Assembly: GCF_001425405.1 (NCBI RefSeq)
Contig: NZ_LMQP01000003.1
Location: 1,131,678 to 1,195,677, forward strand
Direction of reading: 5' to 3'
DNA length: 64,000 nt
Source of the DNA: Sphingomonas sp. Leaf412
GTDB lineage: Bacteria; Pseudomonadota; Alphaproteobacteria; Sphingomonadales; Sphingomonadaceae
This document shows, in pieces, positions 25,357-33,240 of the stretch (position 1 is the stretch's first letter; each line of letters opens with the position of its first letter). The notes below the pieces were generated by a model. It had not been told where the DNA came from. It did no database searches and worked only from the letters and a program-made list of their open reading frames with translations. The position numbers and the translations under genes are program-made.

Positions 25357-26577
25357 ATGGCGAAGATCAAGGTGAAGACCCCCGTCGTGGAGATCGACGG
25401 CGACGAGATGACGCGCATCATCTGGGAATGGATCCGCGAGCGCCTCATCAAGCCGTATCTCGACATCGACCTGGACTATTACGACCTTGGCGTCGAGCAT
25501 CGCGACGCGACCGACGACAAGGTGACGGTCGACAGCGCGCATGCGACGCAGAAATACGGCGTCGCGGTGAAATGCGCCACGATCACCCCGGACGAGCAGC
25601 GGGTCGAGGAATTCGGCCTGAAGCAGATGTGGAAGTCGCCCAACGGCACGATCCGCAACATCCTGGGCGGCGTGATCTTCCGCGAGCCGATCGTTATCAA
25701 GAACGTGCCCCGGCTCATCCCCGGCTGGACCCACCCGATCGTCGTGGGCCGCCACGCGTTCGGCGACCAGTACAAGGCGACCGACTTCCTGGTGCCCGGC
25801 AAGGGCAAGCTGACCATGAAGTTCGAGGGCGAGGACGGTACCGTGATCGAGAAGGAAGTGTTCGACTTCCCCGAATCCGGCGTCGCGATGGGGATGTACA
25901 ACCTCGACCCGTCGATCCGCGATTTCGCGCGCGCCAGCATGAACTACGCGCTCGGGCGCGGCTGGCCGCTGTACCTCAGCACGAAGAACACGATCCTGAA
26001 GGCGTATGACGGCCGCTTCAAGGACATCTTCGCCGATGTGTTCGAGGCCGAATTCAAGGACCAGTTCAAGGCGGCTGGCATCGTGTACGAACACCGCCTG
26101 ATCGACGACATGGTCGCGTCCGCGCTGAAGTGGAACGGCGAGTTCGTGTGGGCGTGCAAGAATTACGACGGCGACGTGCAGTCGGATCAGGTCGCGCAGG
26201 GCTTCGGCTCGCTGGGCCTGATGACCAGCGTGCTGATGACCCCGGACGGCAAGACGATCGAGGCGGAGGCGGCGCACGGCACCGTCACGCGCCACTATCG
26301 CCAGCACCAGCAGGGCAAGGCGACGTCGACGAACCCGATCGCCTCGATCTTCGCCTGGACCGGCGGCCTGAAGTATCGTGGCAAGTTCGACGATACGCCC
26401 GACGTGACGCGTTTCGCCGAGACGCTCGAGCGTGTCTGCATCGAGACGGTCGAGAACGGCGACATGACGAAGGATCTCGCGATCCTGATCGGGCCGGACC
26501 AGAAGTGGATGACGACGGAACAGTTCTTCGAAGCGGTCCGTGCGAACCTGGAGACGAAGATGGCGACTTGGGCCTGA
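25357..26577 (+). CDS. icd: NADP-dependent isocitrate dehydrogenase
   Basis: A 406-residue homodimeric isocitrate dehydrogenase of the eukaryotic-like (subfamily II) type, oxidising isocitrate to 2-oxoglutarate in the TCA cycle. It starts [20 protein letters not shown] and contains the substrate segment [18 protein letters not shown] and the metal site [24 protein letters not shown] specificity is supported by [14 protein letters not shown]. The ATG at 25357 has AAGGAAG upstream. A strong terminator follows. It stands alone, as usual. Confidence 0.96.
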   Translation: MAKIKVKTPVVEIDGDEMTRIIWEWIRERLIKPYLDIDLDYYDLGVEHRDATDDKVTVDSAHATQKYGVAVKCATITPDEQRVEEFGLKQMWKSPNGTIRNILGGVIFREPIVIKNVPRLIPGWTHPIVVGRHAFGDQYKATDFLVPGKGKLTMKFEGEDGTVIEKEVFDFPESGVAMGMYNLDPSIRDFARASMNYALGRGWPLYLSTKNTILKAYDGRFKDIFADVFEAEFKDQFKAAGIVYEHRLIDDMVASALKWNGEFVWACKNYDGDVQSDQVAQGFGSLGLMTSVLMTPDGKTIEAEAAHGTVTRHYRQHQQGKATSTNPIASIFAWTGGLKYRGKFDDTPDVTRFAETLERVCIETVENGDMTKDLAILIGPDQKWMTTEQFFEAVRANLETKMATWA

Positions 26578-26601
26578 GCCTGCGCCATCGTTCGGATAGC
26601 G

Positions 26602-26634
26602 GGCCCGGCGAGCGATCGCCGGGCCTTTTTTTTT
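26602..26634 (+). terminator. Rho-independent terminator of icd
   Basis: A 9-bp perfect stem (GGCCCGGCG and CGCCGGGCC) with the 6-nt loop AGCGAT is followed by nine T residues, 24 bp after the icd stop. This is the clearest intrinsic terminator in the window. Confidence 0.92.
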
Positions 26635-26779
26635 GGCCCGCGCGGGTCGCGCGCTGCGGCGTGAAACGCGTCCGTTCCGGATCCGATCGAGGGCGGCGGC
26701 GCTCGACTTCGTCCCCCGCCCCGCCATCATGCGTCCACCGTGGCCAGGCACGGACACGGACCGTGGACGGGGGGACGCG

Positions 26780-27369
26780 ATGCCGATCGATACGAAGAAC
26801 TACAAGTGGCTGGACAAGCTGGGAACGCTGCCGCGGATGATCGCCGAGGCGCGCAAGCTGATCGACACCTACGAACATTCCGGTGCGACGAACAATCCCG
26901 TCATCATGGACTGGGCGAAGGAAGTCGATCCGGGCGGCAGCGACGGCTATACCGCGGACTCGATCCCCTGGTGCGGCCTGTTCATGGCGGTCGTGGCGCG
27001 ACGCGCGGGAAAGACGCCGCCGGTCAAGCCGTATTGGGCGCTGAACTGGGGAAAGTTCGGCGTGGACGGCGGGCAGCCCGAACTGGGCGACGTCCTGACC
27101 TTCATCCGCACCGCCGCCGACGGCAGCAGGGGCGGGCATGTGGCGTTGTACGTCGGGGAGGACGCCTCCTGCTATCACGTGCTGGGGGAAACCAGACCGA
27201 CCGGGTGTGTTTCGAGCGGAAGGCGAAGGACCGCCTCGTCGCGGTCCGCCAGCCGCCGTATATGAAGCGGCCCGGATCCGCGGCGGTGTATCTGCTGAAC
27301 GAAAAGGGCGGGCGGGTCGAGGCGTTGCAGCCGCCGAAGGTCAAGGATCCGGGCGCAAGCGAGGGCTGA
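26780..27369 (+). pseudogene. TIGR02594-family (CHAP/NlpC-like) protein gene broken by a -1 frameshift
   Basis: The frame from ATG 26780 gives a recognisable product: WAKEVDPGGSDGYTADSIPWCGLFMA carries the likely catalytic Cys, and GRGGHVALYVGED-like sequence GGHVALYVGEDASCYHVLG carries the likely His. Right after YHVLG the frame runs into Arg/Ser-rich noise and stops at 27265. Shifting by one base restores a sensible continuation: GNQTDRVCFERKAKDRLVAV and on to a stop at 27367-27369. The break is at a run of five G (27184-27188) where six would keep the frame. It may be a true inactivating mutation or a sequencing error; if repaired the protein has 196 residues and would be a small amidase/peptidase-like protein. 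Confidence 0.72.
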
Positions 27370-27670
27370 GATCGCGCACCGGTCGCTTGCCGATGCGCCT
27401 TCCCGGCCGGGTGGTCGGAGGCATCGAGCTCGCGCACCTGATCCCGAGCCGAAGCCCGGATGGCAACGCAAGTGGTAGGGTAACGTCGGATCGGCGCGTC
27501 CGGTCCGGCGCCTGACCCCGAACGGATGCGCCAGGCCCGCCGCGGATTCGGACGCCGCCGCGACCTTCCTGCATCGTCGGGAGACGCCAAGGGACAGCGC
27601 AGTCTCGACGGACGCAGGCGACCGGTCGCGCGCTAATATCCCGGAAGCCACCACGCCACGCGATGCCTGC

Positions 27671-27699
27671 TTGACTCTAAGTCTACCTATATCGATAAC
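27671..27699 (+). promoter_or_regulatory. Promoter of the PadR gene, possibly giving a leaderless mRNA
   Basis: TTGACT (27671-27676) and GATAAC (27694-27699) are 17 bp apart. Transcription would begin at about 27706, the A of the PadR ATG, and no ribosome site is visible before that codon. The core also holds the palindrome TATCGATA, a possible autoregulatory site. The rest of the gap after the broken gene (27370-27670) shows no gene or repeat that I can support. Confidence 0.45.
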
Positions 27700-27705
27700 G
27701 AGCGT

Positions 27706-27999
27706 ATGGCTCGCTCCCCCTCCCCGCATACGCGTCGCGTTCTGGCGATGCTGGCCGATACGCCCGCGGCGTGGCGGCATGGTTATGACATCGCCAAGGC
27801 GACGGGCACCGCATCCGGGACGCTGTATCCGATGTTGATCCGGCTGGAGGCGCAGGGGGTGCTGGAGGCGGAATGGCAGGCGCCGACCGAACCGGGGCGC
27901 CCGCCGCGGCACGCCTATCGCCTGACCGCCGCGGGACGGCGGATGGCGGCGGCGCTGGCACGTGACGCCCACATGCCCGTCGCGGCGGTAACGGCATGA
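27706..27999 (+). CDS. PadR-family transcriptional regulator
   Basis: A 97-residue winged-helix protein: RRVLAMLADTPAAWRHGYDI, then TGTASGTLYPMLIRLEAQGV, the recognition helix of PadR proteins, and a wing with RPPRHAYRLTAAGRRM. It lacks the long C-terminal dimerisation helix, so it is of the short PadR type. It overlaps the next gene by 4 bp (ATGA). In such pairs the PadR protein usually controls its own operon, including the membrane protein downstream. Confidence 0.85.
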   Translation: MARSPSPHTRRVLAMLADTPAAWRHGYDIAKATGTASGTLYPMLIRLEAQGVLEAEWQAPTEPGRPPRHAYRLTAAGRRMAAALARDAHMPVAAVTA

Positions 28000-29033
28000 G
28001 CGTCGCGTCGCTGGCCGCGCGCATCGTCATGCGCCTGTCCCCCGCCGATCGGCGCGATTGGGCCCACGCGATGGCGTGCGAGATCGCCGCGGTCGAGGGT
28101 GCGGGGACGCGGCGATTTGCGCTGGGGTGCATCGCCGCGGCGGCGATGCTGCGGATCGACTGGATCGGGAGACGAGGGATGAAGATGGTGGAACGGCCGC
28201 GCGCGGCGACGGTCGCATGCGGCGTCGTGGCATCGGTGCTTGGGCTGGTCCATCTCGTCGCCGCCGGTGCGTCGCCGTTCATGCCCGTGACCAATGCGGT
28301 CGCGCTTGTTCTGGCGCTGACGCTGCTCGCCTTCACGTGGCGGACGACGATCCCGGCGGGCGTGGTCGTCGTCGCGACGGGCGCCGTCCTGCTGGCGACG
28401 GCGTTCCTGGGCTCCTCGGCCGAGGGCGCGACGCGATGGGTGCGCATCGCCGGGATCGCGGTCCAGCCGAGCCTGATCCTGCTTCCCCTTGCGATCGTGC
28501 TGCACGTCACCGGTCGCAACCGGGCGACGACGGCCGGTCTTGCCCTCGCCGCGCTGGCGCTGGCGGTACAGCCCGATCGCGCGATGGCGGGGGCCCTGCT
28601 GGTTGCGCTGCTCGCGGGCGGTCGACGCAGCGGAGCGATCGCCCCCGCCGCGGCGGCGATCGGCCTGGCGGTCGCGATGATCCGTCCTGACGCCGTACCC
28701 GCGGTCCCGTCGGTCGATGGCGTCCTGTACGCCGCCCTGCATATGAACGTCGTCGCGGCGGTCGCTGTATTCGCGGGTACCGCCATCCTCCTCGCGCCGC
28801 TCGCCATCGCACGCGCGCCGGCGACCGCCGCGTTCGGCGCATGCTGGCTGGGCGTGGTCGCCGCCGCCGCGCTGGGCGACTATCCCACGCCGCTGGTCGG
28901 GTTCGGTGGCAGCGCGATTCTCGGCTACCTCCTGGCGGCGGCGCGGCTGCCCGCCGGGCGGGCGTCGCGCGCGCGGACGATCGATACGGCAACGGCGGCG
29001 GGCGAGGAAACGCGGCTGTTCAGACTCGCGTGA
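27996..29033 (+). CDS. Polytopic membrane protein with diverged SEDS (FtsW/RodA-like) signatures
   Basis: A 345-residue inner-membrane protein coupled to the PadR gene. Residues 1-60 are soluble (LSPADRRDWAHAMACEIAAV), a segment type often found in PadR partner proteins. The rest has about nine hydrophobic helices. Three places recall FtsW/RodA: GATRWVRIAGIAVQPS (144-159, compare GA-R-WI...QPSE), VQPD at 191-194, and GDYPTPLVGFGGSAILGYLL (from 294, compare PFVSYGGSS). Asp241 in VDGVLYAAL sits where SEDS polymerases have their essential Asp (TDFIFA), but the following EExG is not kept. It is shorter than a real SEDS protein and may have another role. Confidence 0.7.
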   Translation: MSVASLAARIVMRLSPADRRDWAHAMACEIAAVEGAGTRRFALGCIAAAAMLRIDWIGRRGMKMVERPRAATVACGVVASVLGLVHLVAAGASPFMPVTNAVALVLALTLLAFTWRTTIPAGVVVVATGAVLLATAFLGSSAEGATRWVRIAGIAVQPSLILLPLAIVLHVTGRNRATTAGLALAALALAVQPDRAMAGALLVALLAGGRRSGAIAPAAAAIGLAVAMIRPDAVPAVPSVDGVLYAALHMNVVAAVAVFAGTAILLAPLAIARAPATAAFGACWLGVVAAAALGDYPTPLVGFGGSAILGYLLAAARLPAGRASRARTIDTATAAGEETRLFRLA

Positions 29034-29069
29034 TGACAGGAGCGCCGCCGACCGCCTAAGGTCCCGCGC

Positions 29070-30857
29070 ATGGCGATCGGTCTCGACAATGCAGGTTTTT
29101 CGGACGCGCTGGTGATCCTGGGCGCGGCGGGGCTCGTCATCCCCGCCTTCGCGCGGTTCCGGATCAGCCCGGTCATCGGCTTCATCCTGGTGGGCGCATT
29201 GGTCGGTCCGGCGGGGCTGGGCTCGCTGATCGGCCAGTATCCGTGGCTGTATTACATCACCATATCGGACGGGGAATCGATCGCGCCCTTTGCCGAATTC
29301 GGCATCGTCCTCCTGCTGTTCTCGATCGGGCTGGAGCTGAGTTTCCGTCGGCTTTGGACGATGCGCAGCCTGGTGTTCGGGACGGGTGCGGCGGAATTGT
29401 TCGGGTCCGCCACGCTCATCGCGATCGCGCTGCACTGGATGGGGCAGGACTGGGCCGGGTCCGCGGGGCTGGGGCTGGCGGTGGCGCTATCGTCCACCGC
29501 GCTGGTGCTGCCGCTGGTCGGCACGACCAGCCCGGTCGGGCGCGGGGCTTTCGCGATGCTGCTGTTCGAGGATCTGGCACTGGTGCCGATCATCTTCGCG
29601 CTGGGCGCCATGGCGCCGACGGCCACCGACGACGGCTGGGTCGACCTGGCGGGTACCGCCCTGCGCGGCGGGCTGACCGTCGTCGGCATGTATATCGGCG
29701 GACGGCTGGTCCTGCCGCGCCTGTTCGCGCAGGCGGCGCGGACGAAAAGCCCGGAGCTGTTCCTCGCCGCCTCGCTGCTGGTCGTCATCGTCGCCAGCGT
29801 GGCGACGACCGCGGCGGGCCTGTCGCCGATCGTCGGCGCCCTGCTGGCGGGCCTGCTGATCGCGGAGACGGAGTATCACAGCGAGGTCGAGGTGATGACC
29901 GCGCCGTTCAAGGGCCTCGCGCTCGGCGTGTTCCTGATAACGGTGGGCATGAGCCTGGACCTGCGGCAGATCATCGCCAACTGGCCCGCGCTGCTCGCCG
30001 CAGTGGTGGGCGTGGTCAGCGTGAAGGCGATCGTGACCTACCTGCTGCTGCGCGTGGCGCAGACGCGGGCGGGGACCGCGGCGGAAACCGGGCTGCTGAT
30101 GGGCAGCCCGTCGGAAACCACCCTGATCGTGCTGGCGACCGCGGCGCAGGCGCAGCTGATCCTCCCTTCCACCGCCGCCTTCTGGCAGACGGTGACCGCG
30201 ATCGGGCTGACCATCACGCCGTTGCTGGCGAAGCTGGGCCGGTTCGTGTCGCGGCGGCTGGAAAGCCAGGAGACGTCGCCGGCGGGGGCGGTGGATCATG
30301 AGGACGGATCGCGCGCGGTGGTGTTCGGCTTCGGCCGCGTCGGGCGGATGGTCGCGGACATGCTGGCACGGCACGACCAGCCCTATGTGGCGGTGGAGGC
30401 GGACATCGACGCGGTGACGGAGGCCCGCGCGGCGGGCTATCATATCGTGTTCGGCGACGTGGCGCGGGCGGAACTGCTGGAACGGCTGGACCTTGCGAAG
30501 GCACGCGCGCTCATCATGACGATGGACGATCCGGTGCTGACGGTACGGCTGGCCAAGCGTATCCGGTCGACCTTTCCCGACCTTGCTATCATCGCGCGCG
30601 CGCGCGACCCGGGCCATGCGGCGGAACTGTACCGCGCGGGCGTGACCGACGCGGTTCCCGAGACGCTGGAAAGCTCGCTGCAACTGTCCGAAGCGGTGCT
30701 GGTCGACCTGGGCGTCGCGATGGGACCGGTGATCGCGTCGATCCACGAGAAGCGCGAGGAATTGCGCAACGAAATCCGCGAGGAGGCGATGATGGCCCGC
30801 GAGCCGCGGATCCGCCGGCTGCGGCGCAAGGACGAGGTCGAAGCGTCGCCGGGCTGA
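29070..30857 (+). CDS. Kef-type monovalent cation:proton antiporter
   Basis: A 595-residue CPA2-family transporter. Residues 1 to about 385 form 12 or so membrane helices, including FAEFGIVLLLFSIGLELSF and SSTALVLPLVGTTSPVGRGA. A cytoplasmic TrkA-N/RCK domain follows (VVFGFGRVGRMVADML, near residue 412), which binds nucleotide and gates transport in KefB/KefC. The C-terminal tail is a charged helix (EKREELRNEIREEAMMA). Likely a potassium efflux system responding to electrophile or redox stress; no KefF/KefG ancillary gene is adjacent. The 207-bp gap after it (30858-31064) holds only a degenerate REP half and a small hairpin. Confidence 0.9.
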   Translation: MAIGLDNAGFSDALVILGAAGLVIPAFARFRISPVIGFILVGALVGPAGLGSLIGQYPWLYYITISDGESIAPFAEFGIVLLLFSIGLELSFRRLWTMRSLVFGTGAAELFGSATLIAIALHWMGQDWAGSAGLGLAVALSSTALVLPLVGTTSPVGRGAFAMLLFEDLALVPIIFALGAMAPTATDDGWVDLAGTALRGGLTVVGMYIGGRLVLPRLFAQAARTKSPELFLAASLLVVIVASVATTAAGLSPIVGALLAGLLIAETEYHSEVEVMTAPFKGLALGVFLITVGMSLDLRQIIANWPALLAAVVGVVSVKAIVTYLLLRVAQTRAGTAAETGLLMGSPSETTLIVLATAAQAQLILPSTAAFWQTVTAIGLTITPLLAKLGRFVSRRLESQETSPAGAVDHEDGSRAVVFGFGRVGRMVADMLARHDQPYVAVEADIDAVTEARAAGYHIVFGDVARAELLERLDLAKARALIMTMDDPVLTVRLAKRIRSTFPDLAIIARARDPGHAAELYRAGVTDAVPETLESSLQLSEAVLVDLGVAMGPVIASIHEKREELRNEIREEAMMAREPRIRRLRRKDEVEASPG

Positions 30858-31064
30858 CATGGTCTGTCGCAAAAGCGCCCGACGCGCGTTGTAGGTCGGA
30901 TCGTTCAGCTCCGTTGATCCTGGGGAGCCGTAGAGCGAAGTCGAACCGGCGTGTCGAACGATACGCCCGGCCCCGGTCCCTCGGGACGGGTCGTCGGCTG
31001 CGCCCGGCATTACCGCAGGACGAGCGGTGGTTGCACGTACATGATCTCACCAGGCTTCAGGGCG

Positions 31065-32228
31065 ATGGAAATGAACCGAACCGACCCCGATCTGCGCGTC
31101 GCGTTGTTCAGCGGCAATTACAACTATACCCGCGACGGCGCGAACCAGGCGCAGAATCGCCTCGTCGGATCCCTGCTGGACGCGGGAGTTCCGGTACGCG
31201 TCTATTCGCCGACCGCGCCGATCCCGGCGTTCGAATCGCGCGGCGACGTGGTGGACGTACCCTCGGTCCCCTTCCCCGGCGGGAGGGGCGAGTATCGGCT
31301 GGGGCGCGGGCTGCCGGCGCGGCCGCGGCGCGACCTCGAACGCTTCGCCCCGACGCTGGTGCATGTGTCGTCGCCCGAATTCACCGGCCACGCGGCGACC
31401 ACCTGGGCGCGCGCGAACGGCGTTCCGGTCGTGGCCGCCGTGCACACGCGGTTCGAGACGTACTTCCAATATTACGGCCTGAAGCTGATCCAGCCGGGGA
31501 TCCGCGCCATCCTTCGCCGCTTCTACGACCGTGCGGACCGAGTCGTCGTGCCGACCGCATCGGTGGCGGAGACGATCCGGGAACTGGGGGTGGCGACGCC
31601 GATCTCGCTCTGGCCCCGCGGGGTGAATCACGATCGCTTCCGTCCCCAGGTGCGCAGTCCGGAATGGCGGCGGTCGCTGGGTATCGCGGATGACGAGGTC
31701 GCGGTGGGCTTCCTCGGGCGGCTGGTGCTGGAAAAGGGGCTGGGCATCTTCGCCGAGGTGGTCGAGACGCTGCGCGCGCGGGGAGTGAAGCATCGCGTGC
31801 TGGTGATCGGCAAGGGGCCGGCGCAGGAATGGTTCGCGAAGCAGACGCCCGACGCCGCCTTCGCCGGCTTCCAGAGCGGCGACGACCTGGGCCGCGCGGT
31901 CGCCAGCATGGACGTCCTGTTCAATCCCAGCGTCACCGAAACCTGGGGTCAGGTGACGTCGGAGGCGATGGCCGCGGGTGTCCCCGTCGTCGCGGCGCGC
32001 GCGACGGGGGCGGTCGACCTGCTGACGGACGCGGTCACCGGCTTCCTGGTGTCGCCGACCGACGTGTCGGGCTATGCCGATGCGATCGCGCGGCTGGCCG
32101 CCGACCCCGGCCTGCGCGCGCGCATGGGCGCGGCGGCGCATGCGAAGGCGGCGTCCTTCCGCTGGGACACTGCCAACGCCGCCGTGCTGACCGCCTATCG
32201 CGAGGTGCTGGCGTCGCGCCAGTCGTAG
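31065..32228 (+). CDS. Glycosyltransferase, GT4 family (mannosyltransferase-like)
   Basis: A GT-B-fold glycosyltransferase of 387 residues. The N-terminal half begins LRVALFSGNYNYTRDGANQ and contains VAAVHTRFETYFQYYGL. The C-terminal Rossmann half has GFLGRLVLEKGL and the E-x7-E donor site in NPSVTETWGQVTSEAMAAG. It resembles GDP-mannose-dependent alpha-mannosyltransferases that act on glycolipids. ATGs at 31041, 31065 and 31071 are all in frame; no start is clearly favoured by a ribosome site. It is not part of a polysaccharide cluster here. It overlaps the DUF2218 gene on the other strand by 34 bp. Confidence 0.85.
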   Translation: MEMNRTDPDLRVALFSGNYNYTRDGANQAQNRLVGSLLDAGVPVRVYSPTAPIPAFESRGDVVDVPSVPFPGGRGEYRLGRGLPARPRRDLERFAPTLVHVSSPEFTGHAATTWARANGVPVVAAVHTRFETYFQYYGLKLIQPGIRAILRRFYDRADRVVVPTASVAETIRELGVATPISLWPRGVNHDRFRPQVRSPEWRRSLGIADDEVAVGFLGRLVLEKGLGIFAEVVETLRARGVKHRVLVIGKGPAQEWFAKQTPDAAFAGFQSGDDLGRAVASMDVLFNPSVTETWGQVTSEAMAAGVPVVAARATGAVDLLTDAVTGFLVSPTDVSGYADAIARLAADPGLRARMGAAAHAKAASFRWDTANAAVLTAYREVLASRQS

Positions 32229-32497
32229 GTCAGCGGTCCTTCGCGATGCGCGAAGCGGTCCAGATGCTCCGCCACGACCTGACGCATCCGCGCGGGATCG
32301 CCGTCGTCGGGAACAGTCAGCGACAGGTCGAGCGTCTCGCGATCGGCGCGCATCGCGAGATGCGCGCCGTTGGGGAAGGCGATCGTGCCTTCCTCCGGCG
32401 AGAAGGTCACCTCCATCTTGTGCGACCAATGTTTGGCGAGCTGCTGGAGATAGCGGCTGGCCGATGCGGTCGGCACGCGGGCTACGGACACGCTCAC
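32195..32497 (-). CDS. DUF2218 domain protein
   Basis: A 100-residue cytoplasmic protein matching DUF2218: TASASRYLQQLAKHWSHKME, then FPNGAHLAMRADRETLDLSL and MRQVVAEHLDRFAHREG. The family often accompanies siderophore-interacting proteins and metal-responsive regulators; its biochemical role is not known. It begins with GTG at 32497, overlapping the stop of the PadR regulator (GTGA), so both are made from one mRNA. This link suggests a function in iron or nickel homeostasis. Confidence 0.82.
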   Translation of the reverse strand: MSVSVARVPTASASRYLQQLAKHWSHKMEVTFSPEEGTIAFPNGAHLAMRADRETLDLSLTVPDDGDPARMRQVVAEHLDRFAHREGPLTYDWRDASTSR

Positions 32498-33069
32498 GGC
32501 AGGCGCTCGATCTTCTGCGCGACCTCGTCGATCAGCGCGGCGATATCGTGCAGCGTATCGTCGCTGAACTCGCCCTTCTCCAACCGCTGCCCCAGCGCGA
32601 CCCGGAGGTTGCCCATCGCGCGGCGGATCGGCGCCTTGTCGCCGCGGCCGTGGCGTTCGCCGACCGAGCGCAGGCGCGCGATCAGCGCCTCCACCTGCTC
32701 GCGATTCTCCTCCAGGTGCATCGCGCCCTCGGGCGTGACCTCGAACCGCTTGCGCGCGTCGCCGGTGGCCTGTTCGGTCGTCAGCCCCATCTCGCCGAGC
32801 ATCGTCAGCGTGGGATAGACCGTGCCGGGACTGGGGGCATAGGCGCCGCCGGTCAGCTCCTCGACCGCCTTGATGAGTTCGTAGCCATGGCGCGGCTCGT
32901 CCGCGATCAGCTTCAGCAGGACGAGGCGCAGTTCGCCGCCGTCGAACATCCGCCGCCCGCGCCCCCCGCCGCGCGAACCCTGCGGTCGGTCGAAGCTCCA
33001 TTCGACGTTGGACGGGCCCCAGGAGCGGCTGCCGCGCGTGGCGCAGCGGTTGTGGTGGTGATGAAACAT
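32494..33069 (-). CDS. PadR-family regulator, YqjI-like with His-rich N terminus
   Basis: A 191-residue regulator. The N terminus is histidine- and glycine-rich (MFHHHHNRCATRG, GSRGGGRGRR), followed by a PadR winged helix (GELRLVLLKLIADEPRHGYE, APSPGTVYPTLTMLGEMG) and a C-terminal dimerisation helix. This architecture and several stretches recall E. coli YqjI, a nickel-responsive repressor of the ferric reductase gene yqjH, in which the His/Cys-rich N-terminal arm binds metal. The partner here is a DUF2218 protein rather than YqjH. Metal sensing is inferred from the His cluster. Confidence 0.85.
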   Translation of the reverse strand: MFHHHHNRCATRGSRSWGPSNVEWSFDRPQGSRGGGRGRRMFDGGELRLVLLKLIADEPRHGYELIKAVEELTGGAYAPSPGTVYPTLTMLGEMGLTTEQATGDARKRFEVTPEGAMHLEENREQVEALIARLRSVGERHGRGDKAPIRRAMGNLRVALGQRLEKGEFSDDTLHDIAALIDEVAQKIERLP

Positions 33070-33083
33070 GCGATTCTCTTTTC

Positions 33084-33109
33084 GCATCGTGATGCACCTA
33101 AGATATATC
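33084..33109. promoter_or_regulatory. Two small dyads upstream of the YqjI-like gene, possible operator
   Basis: GCATC-GT-GATGC (33084-33095) and GATATATC (33102-33109, within TAAGATATATCG) lie 15-40 bp before the start codon, where an autoregulatory repressor would bind. Both are perfect palindromes. Assignment to the PadR protein is inference from position. Confidence 0.4.
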
Positions 33110-33137
33110 GTCGGCATTCGTTTGCAAGGCCGCAATT

Positions 33138-33192
33138 TGTGCCTCCGCGAAGGCGGAGGCCCAGACTGGGTTCCCGCCTTCGCGGGAACACA
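33138..33192. repeat. Double-hairpin repeat, GCGAAGGCGG family, upstream of rarA
   Basis: Two adjacent hairpins: GCCTCCGC-GAAG-GCGGAGGC and a second of type TTCCCGCC/TTCGCGGGAA, joined by CCAGACTGGG. Related copies are at 50364-50418, 62716-62769 and 63818-63872. It ends 48 bp before the rarA start. Confidence 0.88.
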
Positions 33193-33240
33193 AAGGATGC
33201 GCGGGGTGACGATCGCATCCGCCCACCCTATCTCCCGGAA

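Noticed and set aside
30920..30950. TAGAGCGAAGTCGAA as a further REP copy
   Set aside because: Only one half is recognisable and there is no complementary arm within 100 bp, so it is not listed as a repeat.
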